A stretch of DNA of 64,000 nucleotides from positions 62,001 through 126,000 of the forward strand of contig NZ_JBAKBF010000012.1 of NCBI RefSeq assembly GCF_036881715.1. Direction: 5' to 3'. Below the pieces are notes generated by a model. It had not been told where the DNA came from. It did no database searches and saw only the letters and a list, made by a program, of their open reading frames with translations. The position numbers were made by a program, and so were the translations under genes. Every line of letters begins with the position of its first letter. Position 1 is the first letter of the stretch. Of this stretch, positions 8,764-18,912 are shown one piece after another. This DNA comes from Pannonibacter anstelovis. GTDB lineage: Bacteria; Pseudomonadota; Alphaproteobacteria; Rhizobiales; Stappiaceae.

Positions 8764-10218
8764 ATGAGCACCAGCAGCGTCACCCTGAACCTCGTCAACC
8801 TGCGTGGTGCGCCCACTGCACCGGGCGAGGACATTTACATCCTGCTGACCGGCGAGAACGTGACCGGCCTTACCGGCATCACATTGGGCACAGTCACATC
8901 CCTGTCGCAGATCCCGAACGCCGCCATCAGCTTCACCACAATAAAATCCGGAAGGCTCTACGCCGGGCTTGGCCAGTTCCCCAATCCGCCCACCCCGGCC
9001 GGCGGAATCTACTATGGCTGGATCGAATTCAGCTGCCTTGCGGCAGGAGACAACCTGTGGATCAACATGTCGAATGTGGATCTGCTCGGCCTGCCGCTCA
9101 GCATTGCCGGCACGGAGGCCGGAGGCGGCAGCTTTTCGCTCGGCTACAAAAGTCCGATGACCCCCACCCTTCTCAACACCATGAAGAATTCGGTACTGAC
9201 CAGGGCTGGTCAGGGTGCAGTGGTGACGACAGCTTCCGGCCAGCAGATGGTGATCGGGCCGACCGTTATGCCCGCAGCATATCCCGACATGACACCCTAT
9301 GTGAGCAGTCTCGTTCAGGCACAGACCGCTGTCACCATTGTTTCAGACACCCCGCCGGGGGGCGCTCCCGAGACCTTTACAGGCAACTTCCAGGCCGCTG
9401 ATCCAAAGACGGGCGTGATCCTCTCGCTGAAGGGGGATCAGGGCGACACATTCGAGCTGACGGCGATCAACCTCAGCAGCTCGATCATCTACCGTTGCGA
9501 TGGCGGGACGGTCATATTCAATGGCCGCGTCGTTCCGCAGAACCGCACCGCAACGAATGATCCATCGGGCCAGCCCGCTTCCCAGATCATCAGCAACTCG
9601 GTGTTCCGCAACCTGATGATCGGCTTCAACGAGGGCTATCTCACCACGGCAGGACCAAACAATTCCAGCCAGTTTCCGGGCCTGACGCCCTTTGCCGGCG
9701 GCAATGGAAACCTCTATGCGCAGGCGATCCACAACGGCACCAATTCCTACGGCTTCCCTTATGCGGACAGCAATCTGAAGGTGCTCATCCAGGCAGATCC
9801 CACCCAGCCGGTGACCGTCTCGATCCTCGCTGACAGCATGGCCTATGGTTACTCTGCCGATCCGAGTGGCGGCAGCAACCAACCGTCTTCCGGCACCTAC
9901 CAGTTTGGCATCGGTGCAGGCAGCGGCGCTCTGGGAGCGATCCGCATCGGCAATTGGGTTTATGAGCCTTCCGCCAATACGGCCGGGAGCCCGGGAGGCG
10001 CCTACGGCGGTTTCCTGCCGGACCTGACGGAGTGGACACAGATGCAGTTCACCGGCGCCGGTCCTGACGCCTATATCTGGGTGAAGAACGGCCAGATCTC
10101 CGCCGGCACCTGCCTCAACGCGGCCGGCAGCTGGAACGAGGGACAGACCGTCTACAGCTGGCCGGCCAATCTTCAATGGGTGCCGGGTGCGACGGCGCCT
10201 GCAAAGCCCACGAGCTGA
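8764..10218 (+). CDS. Beta-1,3-glucanase (GH64)/thaumatin-like family protein without a signal peptide
   Basis: 484 residues with AAGGAG directly upstream of ATG 8764. The order of motifs is that of GH64/thaumatin-like proteins: DIYILLTG (23-30), SGRLYAGLG (62-70), YYGWIEFSC (83-91), NMSNVDLLGLPLSI (101-114) and later NSYGFPYAD. Glu88 and Asp106 sit where the family's acidic pair is expected. Lengths between motifs resemble GH64 laminaripentaose-producing enzymes. The N-terminus is MSTSSVTLNLVNLRG, with no export signal, which is unusual for a glucanase. The C-terminal third is Gly/Ser/Pro-rich. The fold call is moderate; activity is inferred. Confidence 0.55.
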   Translation: MSTSSVTLNLVNLRGAPTAPGEDIYILLTGENVTGLTGITLGTVTSLSQIPNAAISFTTIKSGRLYAGLGQFPNPPTPAGGIYYGWIEFSCLAAGDNLWINMSNVDLLGLPLSIAGTEAGGGSFSLGYKSPMTPTLLNTMKNSVLTRAGQGAVVTTASGQQMVIGPTVMPAAYPDMTPYVSSLVQAQTAVTIVSDTPPGGAPETFTGNFQAADPKTGVILSLKGDQGDTFELTAINLSSSIIYRCDGGTVIFNGRVVPQNRTATNDPSGQPASQIISNSVFRNLMIGFNEGYLTTAGPNNSSQFPGLTPFAGGNGNLYAQAIHNGTNSYGFPYADSNLKVLIQADPTQPVTVSILADSMAYGYSADPSGGSNQPSSGTYQFGIGAGSGALGAIRIGNWVYEPSANTAGSPGGAYGGFLPDLTEWTQMQFTGAGPDAYIWVKNGQISAGTCLNAAGSWNEGQTVYSWPANLQWVPGATAPAKPTS

Positions 10219-10227
10219 CCCTTCCCG

Positions 10228-10253
10228 GCCGCAGCAGTGTATCCTGCTGCGGC
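10228..10253 (+). terminator. Hairpin after the GH64-like gene
   Basis: GCCGCAGCAG (10228-10237) and CTGCTGCGGC (10244-10253) form a perfect 10-bp stem with a 6-nt loop, ten bases after the stop. There is no T-run, so termination would be weak or Rho-assisted. Confidence 0.55.
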
Positions 10254-10350
10254 ATCCCCTTGTAGCCCGGACAGCAGATGTAAACTCTCTTGGCGCTAGA
10301 ATCGGCGGGACGGCCTGCAAAGGCAGGCACTGACGGGGGATAGGACTGCA

Positions 10351-12660
10351 ATGATGGCATGGCGAAGAGCATCACGTATTCACGATGCTGTCATGGGAGA
10401 GGCCCGCACCTCTTTCTCTGGCCTGAATGCGATGCTGTTGCGGGTTTTTCTGGTTCTGGCTGCATGCACTGCCACAGGCAGCGCACCGGCGCAGACGGCC
10501 CCCTCTCCTGCACAGCAAGGCCTCATGTCCATGGACATGAGCCAGACGATGAACGAGAGTTTCCAGCTGCGTGGCGCCGTTCGCGAGCTTGTGGCCGCAG
10601 CTCCCCATCTGCCGGACGAGCTGATGGCCACGCTGCGCGGCGTGTCACCGGATGCCTCACTGACATGGCTATGGAATGCGCTCGCTGTGCTGGCCATCGC
10701 CCTCATCGCCGGCATCGTGGTTCAGCTGCTCTTCCGGCATTGGGCCAAGACAGTGTATCTCACCCGCTTTGCTCCGGAACCGGAAACCCGCGCAGGCCGC
10801 ATCGCCTTTCTGCTGGGGCGCGGCTTCGTCATGTCCCTTGAGACCATTGTCTTTCTGGTCACGGCCTGGCTGACGGCAGTCCTTCTGCATGAAGACATGG
10901 CCGCCGCACGCGCCACCGTGCAGACAGGTCTCCTCGCCTATACCGCCTGGCGCGTGATCCGGCTGGTGCTTTTCAACATCCTGGCGCCGGACAATGCCTC
11001 ATACCGCATGCTGACAATGGATGATGCGTCCGCCGCAAGCCTCTACAATGCCCTGCGCGCCGGTCTTGGAATGTCGATCCTGATCATTTCCCTGTCCGTC
11101 TTGATGGCCAAGCTGGGCCTTGGCGAGCAGAGCCACAAGCTGGCGCTGATCATCTCGGCGGCGGCATCGACGCTCATCCTCTCCGGCATCGCCATCATCT
11201 GGCGCAAGAGCGTGGCTGCAGCAATCGAAGGTTCCCGCCCGGCAGATGGGGATGGCCACATCTCTCCCGCGCTGCATTTCGTGGCCCGTGTCTGGCACAT
11301 GGCCGCCGTTGTCTACTTTCTCTTCGCCTTTGGTGCGTCCAGCATCCGCATCCTGCTGGACCAGCCCTTCTCCTCAGGTCTTGTCGGCGCCCCGGTCATC
11401 GCGCTTGTGGCGGCACTGATGCTGCACGGGCTGCTGCTCCTTCTCATCGACCGGCTGCTGCCGCGCCTCGATACCCGCAAGGCCAAGGCAAGCCTGATGC
11501 AGGACCTAGCCCGCGCCGAAACAGCCGCAGGCGAGGCACCCGACGCAGGTGCAAATGCCTCGCAGGCCGAAGCCGAGGCGCTGGAGGCCGAGTCCGCCCG
11601 CGCGCCTTACCGCGATCTCTTCGACCATGGCGCAGGCATTCTCACGCTCGTCTTCTCGGCCTGGCTGCTGCTGCGCACATGGGGGATCTCGATCATGGAC
11701 GACTCGTCCATTCTCGGTAACCTGATCGAAGTCGCCATTGTCGCCTTCCTCGGTTACATGGCCTATCAATCCGTCGAGATCGCGGTGGCCCAGACCATCC
11801 GGCGCGACATGCAGCGGATTGCTCCCGGCGCGCAGGAAGCCGGAGAGATCGAGATTGGCGGCACCGGCGACAGCCGCCTTTCAACCTTGCTGCCGATCTT
11901 CCGCAACTTCCTGCTGATCACGATCGTGGTCATTTCCGCCATGCTGATCCTGTCGCAGATCGGCATCGACATCGCCCCGCTCTTTGCCGGTGCAGGTGTC
12001 GTCGGTCTTGCCATCGGCTTTGGTGCCCAGACGCTGATCCGGGACATCTTCTCCGGCGCCTTCTATCTGATCGACGACGCCTTCCGCAAAGGCGAGTACA
12101 TCGACATCGGCAGCGCCAAGGGCACAGTGGAAAAGATCTCCATCCGGTCCATGCAGCTGCGCCATCACAGGGGCGCACTGACGACCGTGCCCTTCGGCGA
12201 AATCAAGCACGTGCAGAACTTCTCGCGTGACTGGGCCATCATGAAGCTTGCTTTCCGCGTCACCTATGACACGGACACCGAAAAGATGCGCAAGATCATC
12301 AAGAAGTTTGGGCAGGAGCTGCTGAATGATCCCTACTACGGACCAATGTTTCTTGATCCACTGAAATCCCAGGGCATTCTCTCCATGGAAGACTCGGCCA
12401 TGATCGCCCGCGTCAAGTTCACCTCCCGCCCCGGCAAGCAGTTCGAGCTGCGCAAGGTGATCTATGCCGGGCTGCAGGACCTGTTCGAGAAGAACGGCAT
12501 CCGCTTTGCTCACCGGGAAGTCACTGTCCGCGTTGCCGATGCTGACGGCCGCCTGCTGCCCGCCCCCACTCCGGCCCAGATCGCAGGCGCTGCAGCAGGG
12601 GCACATGCAGGAATTCTTGCGGCGGAGGCGGGTGCTCCTGCACAGGATTCACAGCCGTAG
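10351..12660 (+). CDS. Large mechanosensitive channel of the MscS family
   Basis: 769 residues. The start is uncertain: ATG 10351 is used, but a secretion signal reads well from residue 28 (LLRVFLVLAACTATGSAPAQ). About ten hydrophobic segments precede the conserved pore helix and beta domain, GLAIGFGAQTLIRDIFSGAF then YLIDDAFRKGEYIDIG. This is the TM3/upper beta signature of MscS. The extra N-terminal part, including a periplasmic region and an Ala/Glu-rich cytoplasmic loop (~390-415), makes it resemble MscK/YnaI-type relatives. It releases solutes on hypo-osmotic shock. It faces ettA across a shared terminator. Confidence 0.93.
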   Translation: MMAWRRASRIHDAVMGEARTSFSGLNAMLLRVFLVLAACTATGSAPAQTAPSPAQQGLMSMDMSQTMNESFQLRGAVRELVAAAPHLPDELMATLRGVSPDASLTWLWNALAVLAIALIAGIVVQLLFRHWAKTVYLTRFAPEPETRAGRIAFLLGRGFVMSLETIVFLVTAWLTAVLLHEDMAAARATVQTGLLAYTAWRVIRLVLFNILAPDNASYRMLTMDDASAASLYNALRAGLGMSILIISLSVLMAKLGLGEQSHKLALIISAAASTLILSGIAIIWRKSVAAAIEGSRPADGDGHISPALHFVARVWHMAAVVYFLFAFGASSIRILLDQPFSSGLVGAPVIALVAALMLHGLLLLLIDRLLPRLDTRKAKASLMQDLARAETAAGEAPDAGANASQAEAEALEAESARAPYRDLFDHGAGILTLVFSAWLLLRTWGISIMDDSSILGNLIEVAIVAFLGYMAYQSVEIAVAQTIRRDMQRIAPGAQEAGEIEIGGTGDSRLSTLLPIFRNFLLITIVVISAMLILSQIGIDIAPLFAGAGVVGLAIGFGAQTLIRDIFSGAFYLIDDAFRKGEYIDIGSAKGTVEKISIRSMQLRHHRGALTTVPFGEIKHVQNFSRDWAIMKLAFRVTYDTDTEKMRKIIKKFGQELLNDPYYGPMFLDPLKSQGILSMEDSAMIARVKFTSRPGKQFELRKVIYAGLQDLFEKNGIRFAHREVTVRVADADGRLLPAPTPAQIAGAAAGAHAGILAAEAGAPAQDSQP

Positions 12661-12674
12661 GCCCAGCCAAACAA

Positions 12675-12706
12675 AAAATCCCCGGACCGTCGGCCCGGGG
12701 ATTTTC
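12675..12706. terminator. Bidirectional terminator between mscS-like and ettA
   Basis: AAAATCCCCGG and CCGGGGATTTT arms flank a short loop, with A-runs on the left and T-runs on the right. It can stop transcripts of both convergent genes. Confidence 0.9.
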
Positions 12707-12741
12707 TTTTCGCAAAACCGCAGCTTGAGGCTGCTGAAGCC

Positions 12742-14391
<1,650 letters not shown>

Positions 14392-14622
14392 GGGGCCTCG
14401 CATCTCCGTTTTGGAATTGTGCCGGGAATCTGATCGACAATTGATCGAAACTGGCCGCCCTTTTACGCCATGCAGCGGGCCGGGGCAATGGCTGGCGGCA
14501 AACCCGGTGGGGCACGCAGCCCTTACCCTCGCACGCAACGCGAACCAAAGCTCTCCCTGGCGCCACGGAACCTCCGCAAATCCGGAGAGCGTCACAGCGG
14601 GACAGGGCATCTGATCACGCTC

Positions 14623-14812
14623 GCAAGGCCTTGCGGCATCCCCGGCCTTCGCGCCGGGGTCCACTCGTTTGCAGAGCTGCGCGATTACCGGAGGCATTTA
14701 GGCCACCAGATCTGCGCGAGCCTTCACGCCGGGGCCTGCCCTCACCGCTCTGCAAGCGAGTAGCCCCCGGATCTCCGCTCCGCTTTGTCCGGGGCGACGC
14801 GGAGGGGATGGC
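14623..14812. repeat. Intergenic direct repeat, copy 1 (with internal dyad)
   Basis: ~190 bp, starting GCAAGGCCTTGCGGCATC and ending GGGGCGACGCGG. Copy 2 at 14877 agrees over most of its length. Internally CTCGTTTGCAGAGC pairs imperfectly with GCTCTGCAAGCGAG about 90 bp later, and GC-rich CCGGGG-type arms frame the unit, so it could fold as one long hairpin. It looks like a non-autonomous dispersed element. Confidence 0.75.
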
Positions 14813-14876
14813 GGAGGTGAAGAGCCATCCACCAACTCCGCGCCGCCCCCGCCTTGAGCGGGGACCTGTCAGGAAC

Positions 14877-15068
14877 GCAAGGCCTAGCGGCATCCTCGGC
14901 CGTCACCCCGGCCTGCGCGCCGGGGTCCACTCGTTTGCAGAGAAGCGCTATTGTGGGAGGCATTCAGGCCACAGGACCTGTGCAAGCCTTCACGCCGGGG
15001 CCTGCCCTCACCGCTCTGCAAGCGAGTAGCCCCCGGATCTCCGCTGCGCTTCGTCCGGGGCGACGCGG
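14877..15068. repeat. Intergenic direct repeat, copy 2
   Basis: Same order of blocks as copy 1: GCAAGGCC, CGCCGGGGTCCACTCG, TTTGCAGAG, GCCTTCACGCCGGGGCCTGC, GCTCTGCAAGCGAGTAG, CCCCCGGATCTCCGCT and GGGGCGACGCGG. Differences are scattered substitutions and a small indel, which argues for an old duplication or independent copies of a genome-wide element. Confidence 0.75.
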
Positions 15069-15120
15069 TGGGGGGAATATGCCCCTAACAAAACTGAACA
15101 TGAGAAACATAATCAATAAA

Positions 15121-15627
15121 TCAATCAACAAAACCAAGCCTTTTCCGCAGAATATTAATAGCACCATCTATAATACTCGCCTCACGACCACGTCGATCCA
15201 AAGATGAATATTTAAATTTAGTATAAACAAGACCCCAATAATCATCAAAATTTGGATCTCGATACAAAGCTTCCTCAACCTCAAATCTAGTAAACTTAAA
15301 CAAGAGATCTAACCGATGAAAGTAATCCAAGATCATTATCAACGCATCAGACAATGACATTGAACCATCGCCACCCAAATAATTATTCATTCTCGCTTCA
15401 AATATCTGCGACCATTCAATCACCTCCCTCAAAGCACCAAATGTATCACCATCAAAATAAGAGGACTCTTCAATTATAACATCTATCGGACCTCTTGGTG
15501 GTTCCGGCCTCGAAGTATGATCCTCGCTCATCAAAAATTTAAAGACACATGTCAAATATTCATGAACATCAGAAATCGCATGTAAAATCCTTGAACGACC
15601 CGAGATTTGCCTTCTCATTAGCGCCAT
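15121..15627 (-). CDS. Hypothetical protein, AT-rich orphan
   Basis: 168 residues; not recognised. The sequence is charged and helical, with an acidic middle (VIIEESSYFDGDTFGALREV) and aromatic-rich LDYFHRLDLLFKFTRFEVEE. There is no signal peptide or transmembrane segment. The GC content is clearly lower than the surrounding genes, which suggests recent acquisition. It lies 27 bp downstream of the small membrane protein gene at 15655-15891 on the same strand and may form a two-gene unit with it. An AGAGAAG stretch ~10 bp before ATG 15627 is a modest ribosome site. Confidence 0.6.
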   Translation of the reverse strand: MALMRRQISGRSRILHAISDVHEYLTCVFKFLMSEDHTSRPEPPRGPIDVIIEESSYFDGDTFGALREVIEWSQIFEARMNNYLGGDGSMSLSDALIMILDYFHRLDLLFKFTRFEVEEALYRDPNFDDYWGLVYTKFKYSSLDRRGREASIIDGAINILRKRLGFVD

Positions 15628-15654
15628 AGTGACTTGGCTTCTCTGGTCTTTTAT

Positions 15655-15891
15655 CTAAAACCAAAGGAGAACTGCACCTACTCCGGCTGCAACAGTTGCA
15701 AAGATCCCCGCAAGCAACGTCTGCCAAGTGTAAAGGAAGCACGACACCTCGCTCCCCTTACAAGCCTCCGGCACCTTGATCACATCCGGCCCAAACCACA
15801 TGCCGAACATCACACCGAGTGCGAGGCCAGAGAGCACTCCGATCAGCGCCGACCCGGCATGCCAGCCCGCCCCAAAACCACTATCCTTCAT
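15655..15891 (-). CDS. Small putative membrane protein
   Basis: 78 residues from ATG 15891, which has a GGGGGCAGG stretch upstream; ATG 15903 and a longer form to 15990 are possible. It has two hydrophobic segments, SALIGVLSGLALGVMFGMWF and LLAGIFATVAAGVGAVLLWF, joined by a short loop containing two cysteines (EACKGSEVSCF). No family was recognised. It precedes the AT-rich orphan gene at 15121-15627. Confidence 0.5.
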   Translation of the reverse strand: MKDSGFGAGWHAGSALIGVLSGLALGVMFGMWFGPDVIKVPEACKGSEVSCFLYTWQTLLAGIFATVAAGVGAVLLWF

Positions 15892-16022
15892 GCCTGCCCC
15901 CATAAATCCACAACCAAGGATATCCGGATTCCCGGCAGTGTTTGAAGCGGGGATGACGCCGGCTTGCGCTGCGCACGCCAGCCAACCCACAGGAAGCAGG
16001 CTGGGGACAGCCTTTCAGCCCC

Positions 16023-17354
16023 TCAGCTCCAGCGGTCCTTCAGCCCGTACCACCAGTAGGCCATCTGCAGGTAGTGGCGGCGCAAGGCGGGCAGCGGGAA
16101 ACGGCGCAAGGGCGTGTGGACCGGCAGCGGCAGCTGCCAGGGGGAGCGGGCCTCCAGCGCCAGTTCCGCCGCCAGCGCGCCCGCGTAGGAGCCCATGGCG
16201 ACGCCGTTGCCGTGATAGGCGAGCGCTGCAAAGACCCCGGGCCATGCCGGAATAGGGCCGATATAAGGATTGAGATCGAGCGCCAGGCATACACGCCCGG
16301 ACCAGTGGTGCGTGGCTTCCACATGGGCAAGCGCCGGGAACAGCCGGTCGAAGCCCTCACGGATGGCAAGGCGCAGCCGCGCTTCTTCCCCAGCCGTGCC
16401 AAAGATGCCGCCGCGCATGCCGAACAGCATCCGCCCGTCCGGCAGCAGGCGGAAGTAATGCAGCAGCGTGCGGGCATCGGAGGCCATCACCGGGCTGGTC
16501 CAGCCCTGTGTCACCATCTCCAGGCCTGTCAGCGGCCGGGTGACCATGACATTGGACAACACCGGCAGCAGCCGCCCTTCCAGCCAGGGCAGCAAGGTTT
16601 CATCCGTATAGCCATTGCTGGCAAGGATCACCCGGCGGGCATGGACGGTGCCCTTCGGCGTATCCAGCCGCCAGCGGCCCAGCTCCGGCCGGATAGCCGT
16701 CACCGGCGAGCGGGCAAAGATCGGTTGCCCAGCCTCCCGCAGCGCCCTTGCAAGGCCCCGCACATATTTCAGCGGATGGAGGCCAAAGCCATGGGGATAG
16801 AACAGCCCGCCGCAGGTGCCTGCCGCCCTCAGCCCCCTCGCCTCCAGTGCCGTTTCATCCAGCATCTGCGTGCCAAGGCCGAAGCGGGCATTGACGAAGG
16901 CCCCTTCCTCTTCCAGCCCCTTCAGGGCAGAGCGCTTGTGCGCCAGCACCACCTCGCCACTGCCGGAACGGTCCGCATGAATGGAATGGGTTTCGAGCAG
17001 TGCCGCGACATGATCAATCGCCTCGCGCTGCATGTGGGAGAAGCGCTCGGCCTCCCTTGCGCCATAGCGTTGCACCATGTCTTCGGAAGAGAGCTTTGAG
17101 CCGCCCAGGCAGCAGAAGCCGCCGTTGCGCCCCGAGGCGCCAAAGCCCACATGGTGCCGGTCCAGCACCACGGTAGACGCGCCCAGCGCCTGTGCCCGCA
17201 AGGCCGCGTTGAGGCCAGTAAAGCCCGCACCGATGACGGCCAAATCCACCGCCAGCGCCTCTTCCAGCTCCGGATCCGCATGATCATACGGGGCGGCACC
17301 GGCAGCGCTGTCTTCCCAGTAACTGCCGGTGGGTCCGCCGCCGTCTGTCTGCAT
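16023..17354 (-). CDS. FAD-dependent oxidoreductase, DAO family (gamma-glutamylputrescine-oxidase-like), second of a tandem pair
   Basis: 443 residues. The N-terminal Rossmann motif is VDLAVIGAGFTGLNAALRA, followed by GFGASGRNGGFC, the loop typical of PuuB/OrdL-type amine oxidases. The C-terminus has YIGPIPAWPGVFAALAYHGN and GVAMGSYAG, the second FAD-contacting region. These enzymes oxidise the secondary amine of gamma-glutamyl-polyamines or N-methyl amino acids. It starts three bases after the stop of the paralogous gene at 17358-18698, so the two are almost certainly cotranscribed. No other puu genes are in view. Confidence 0.85.
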   Translation of the reverse strand: MQTDGGGPTGSYWEDSAAGAAPYDHADPELEEALAVDLAVIGAGFTGLNAALRAQALGASTVVLDRHHVGFGASGRNGGFCCLGGSKLSSEDMVQRYGAREAERFSHMQREAIDHVAALLETHSIHADRSGSGEVVLAHKRSALKGLEEEGAFVNARFGLGTQMLDETALEARGLRAAGTCGGLFYPHGFGLHPLKYVRGLARALREAGQPIFARSPVTAIRPELGRWRLDTPKGTVHARRVILASNGYTDETLLPWLEGRLLPVLSNVMVTRPLTGLEMVTQGWTSPVMASDARTLLHYFRLLPDGRMLFGMRGGIFGTAGEEARLRLAIREGFDRLFPALAHVEATHHWSGRVCLALDLNPYIGPIPAWPGVFAALAYHGNGVAMGSYAGALAAELALEARSPWQLPLPVHTPLRRFPLPALRRHYLQMAYWWYGLKDRWS

Positions 17355-17357
17355 GGT

Positions 17358-18698
17358 TCAGAACCCAAGCCGGTCGCGCAGGGAGAACCAGGTCATCGCC
17401 AGCACCAGCAGCGGGAAGCGGAAGCGCGAGCCGCCAGGGAAGGAGGGCACCTTGATCCGCTCGAACACCTCGAAACGCCCGGTCTGTCCGCTGATGGCCT
17501 CGCCGATCAGCCGCCCCGCGAGGCAGGCCATCGCTACACCGTGGCCGGAATAGCCCGAAGCAGTGATCACATTGGGCGAAAGCCTTGCAAAGAAGGGCAT
17601 GCGCTTGGGTGTGATCGCCAGCGTGCCGCCCCAGCCATAATCAATGCCGATGTCCGCCAGCTGCGGAAACACCTTGCTCATGGGCTTGCGCACGAAGGCG
17701 GCAATGTCCGAAGGGAAGCGGTAGCCGTAATTCTCGCCGCCGCCGAACAGCAGGCGGTGATCGTCACTCATGCGGAAATAATTGATGACGAACTTGCTGT
17801 CCGCCACCGCAACGCCGCCGCGGATCAGCGATTGCGCCCGCTCTGCGCCAAGAGGCTCCGTGGCGATGATGTAATTGTTGATCGGCATGACACGGGCAGA
17901 CACCTTCGGCTCCAGCCGGCCCAGATAGCCGTTGCAGGCCAGCACCATGTGGCTGGCGGTGACCTCACCGGCCTCCGTCTTCACCAGGACGCGGGAGGGG
18001 CTGTGCGTGTAACCGGTCACCCTGCTGCGTTCGAAAATGCGCGCGCCGGCAGCCTCTGCCGCAGCGCCAATGCCCAGCGCAAAATTCAGCGGATGCAGGT
18101 GCCCTGCCCCCCGGTCGAGGATGCCGCCGTGATAGAGCGGGCTCGCCAGCCGCTGGCGCACCGCATCGCGCCCCAGCACCTCGTTGCCCTCATAGCCGTA
18201 GACCTGTTCCAGATGCCGGGCATAGTCCGCATGGTCTTTGGCGATATCGGGACGGTGATCGACATAGAGAATGCCGGGCCGGTAGCCGCAGTCAATGGCA
18301 TGATCGCGGATCAGGTCATGCACCACGGCCTTGGATTCCTCGGCCAGATCCCACAGCAGCCGAGCATCGGATTTGCCAAGCATATCCTCAAGCGTGATCT
18401 GGTCGAGCCGCTGGCCGGAGCCCACCTGCCCGCCATTGCGCCCCGAAGCGCCCCAGCCGATCCGGTTCGCCTCCAGCACCACCACCGAGTGGCCGGACTG
18501 CGCCAGCGAAAGCGCAGCCGAAAGCCCGGTGAACCCCGCGCCAATCACCACCACATCCGCCTGCACGGAACCTTCCAGCACCGGGTGATCACTGCGCCGC
18601 TTCGCGGTTGCAGCATACCAGGACGCGGGGTGATGCCCCGGGCGGTCATTGGCGGTCAGAAGATCAAGCTGCTGCAAACTGAAGACCCCGGCTGGCAC
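17358..18698 (-). CDS. Gamma-glutamylputrescine oxidoreductase-like FAD enzyme (PuuB-like), first of a tandem pair
   Basis: 446 residues from GTG 18698, chosen because AGGAGGGG lies seven bases upstream; a TTG at 18734 has none. The N-terminal TANDRPGHHPASWYAAT is characteristic of PuuB. VVVIGAGFTGLSAALSLAQS and GWGASGRNGGQVGSGQR are the FAD-binding segments; WGGTLAITPKRMPFF and ASGYSGHGVAMACLAGRL close the fold. PuuB oxidises gamma-glutamylputrescine to the aldehyde in putrescine degradation. The tandem arrangement with a related enzyme suggests two polyamine-type substrates. Confidence 0.88.
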   Translation of the reverse strand: MPAGVFSLQQLDLLTANDRPGHHPASWYAATAKRRSDHPVLEGSVQADVVVIGAGFTGLSAALSLAQSGHSVVVLEANRIGWGASGRNGGQVGSGQRLDQITLEDMLGKSDARLLWDLAEESKAVVHDLIRDHAIDCGYRPGILYVDHRPDIAKDHADYARHLEQVYGYEGNEVLGRDAVRQRLASPLYHGGILDRGAGHLHPLNFALGIGAAAEAAGARIFERSRVTGYTHSPSRVLVKTEAGEVTASHMVLACNGYLGRLEPKVSARVMPINNYIIATEPLGAERAQSLIRGGVAVADSKFVINYFRMSDDHRLLFGGGENYGYRFPSDIAAFVRKPMSKVFPQLADIGIDYGWGGTLAITPKRMPFFARLSPNVITASGYSGHGVAMACLAGRLIGEAISGQTGRFEVFERIKVPSFPGGSRFRFPLLVLAMTWFSLRDRLGF

Positions 18699-18912
18699 AT
18701 CCGCACCCCTCCTGCCCTCGAAGGTGCAGCGCAACCGTAAGACAGGCAGACGCCCTTGTGAAGCTTGCCATTAAGGCATGAGGGAAGAAAAAGTGCGGCG
18801 GGGACCCGAGCAGCAAACCCCATTTGGAAATCCAGCTGCGCGATTGCCCGGCCCTTGTCTATCCTGGTGGACTCGCGCACAGATGGAGCAGCCCTTTTGA
18901 CAAGGCCATTTC

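Larger units (their letters stand above)
14392..15120. other. Repeat-rich intergenic region downstream-upstream of ettA
   Basis: About 730 bp with no supported gene. It contains two ~190-bp direct repeats (see the separate entries) separated by a segment with a CGCCTTGAGCGGGGACCTGT element related to repeats elsewhere in the window. Apparent ORFs here are by-products of the repeats. Confidence 0.7.

Noticed and set aside
14623..15068. CRISPR array
   Set aside because: Only two long repeat units with a 64-bp gap, no short repeats with equal spacers and no cas genes.
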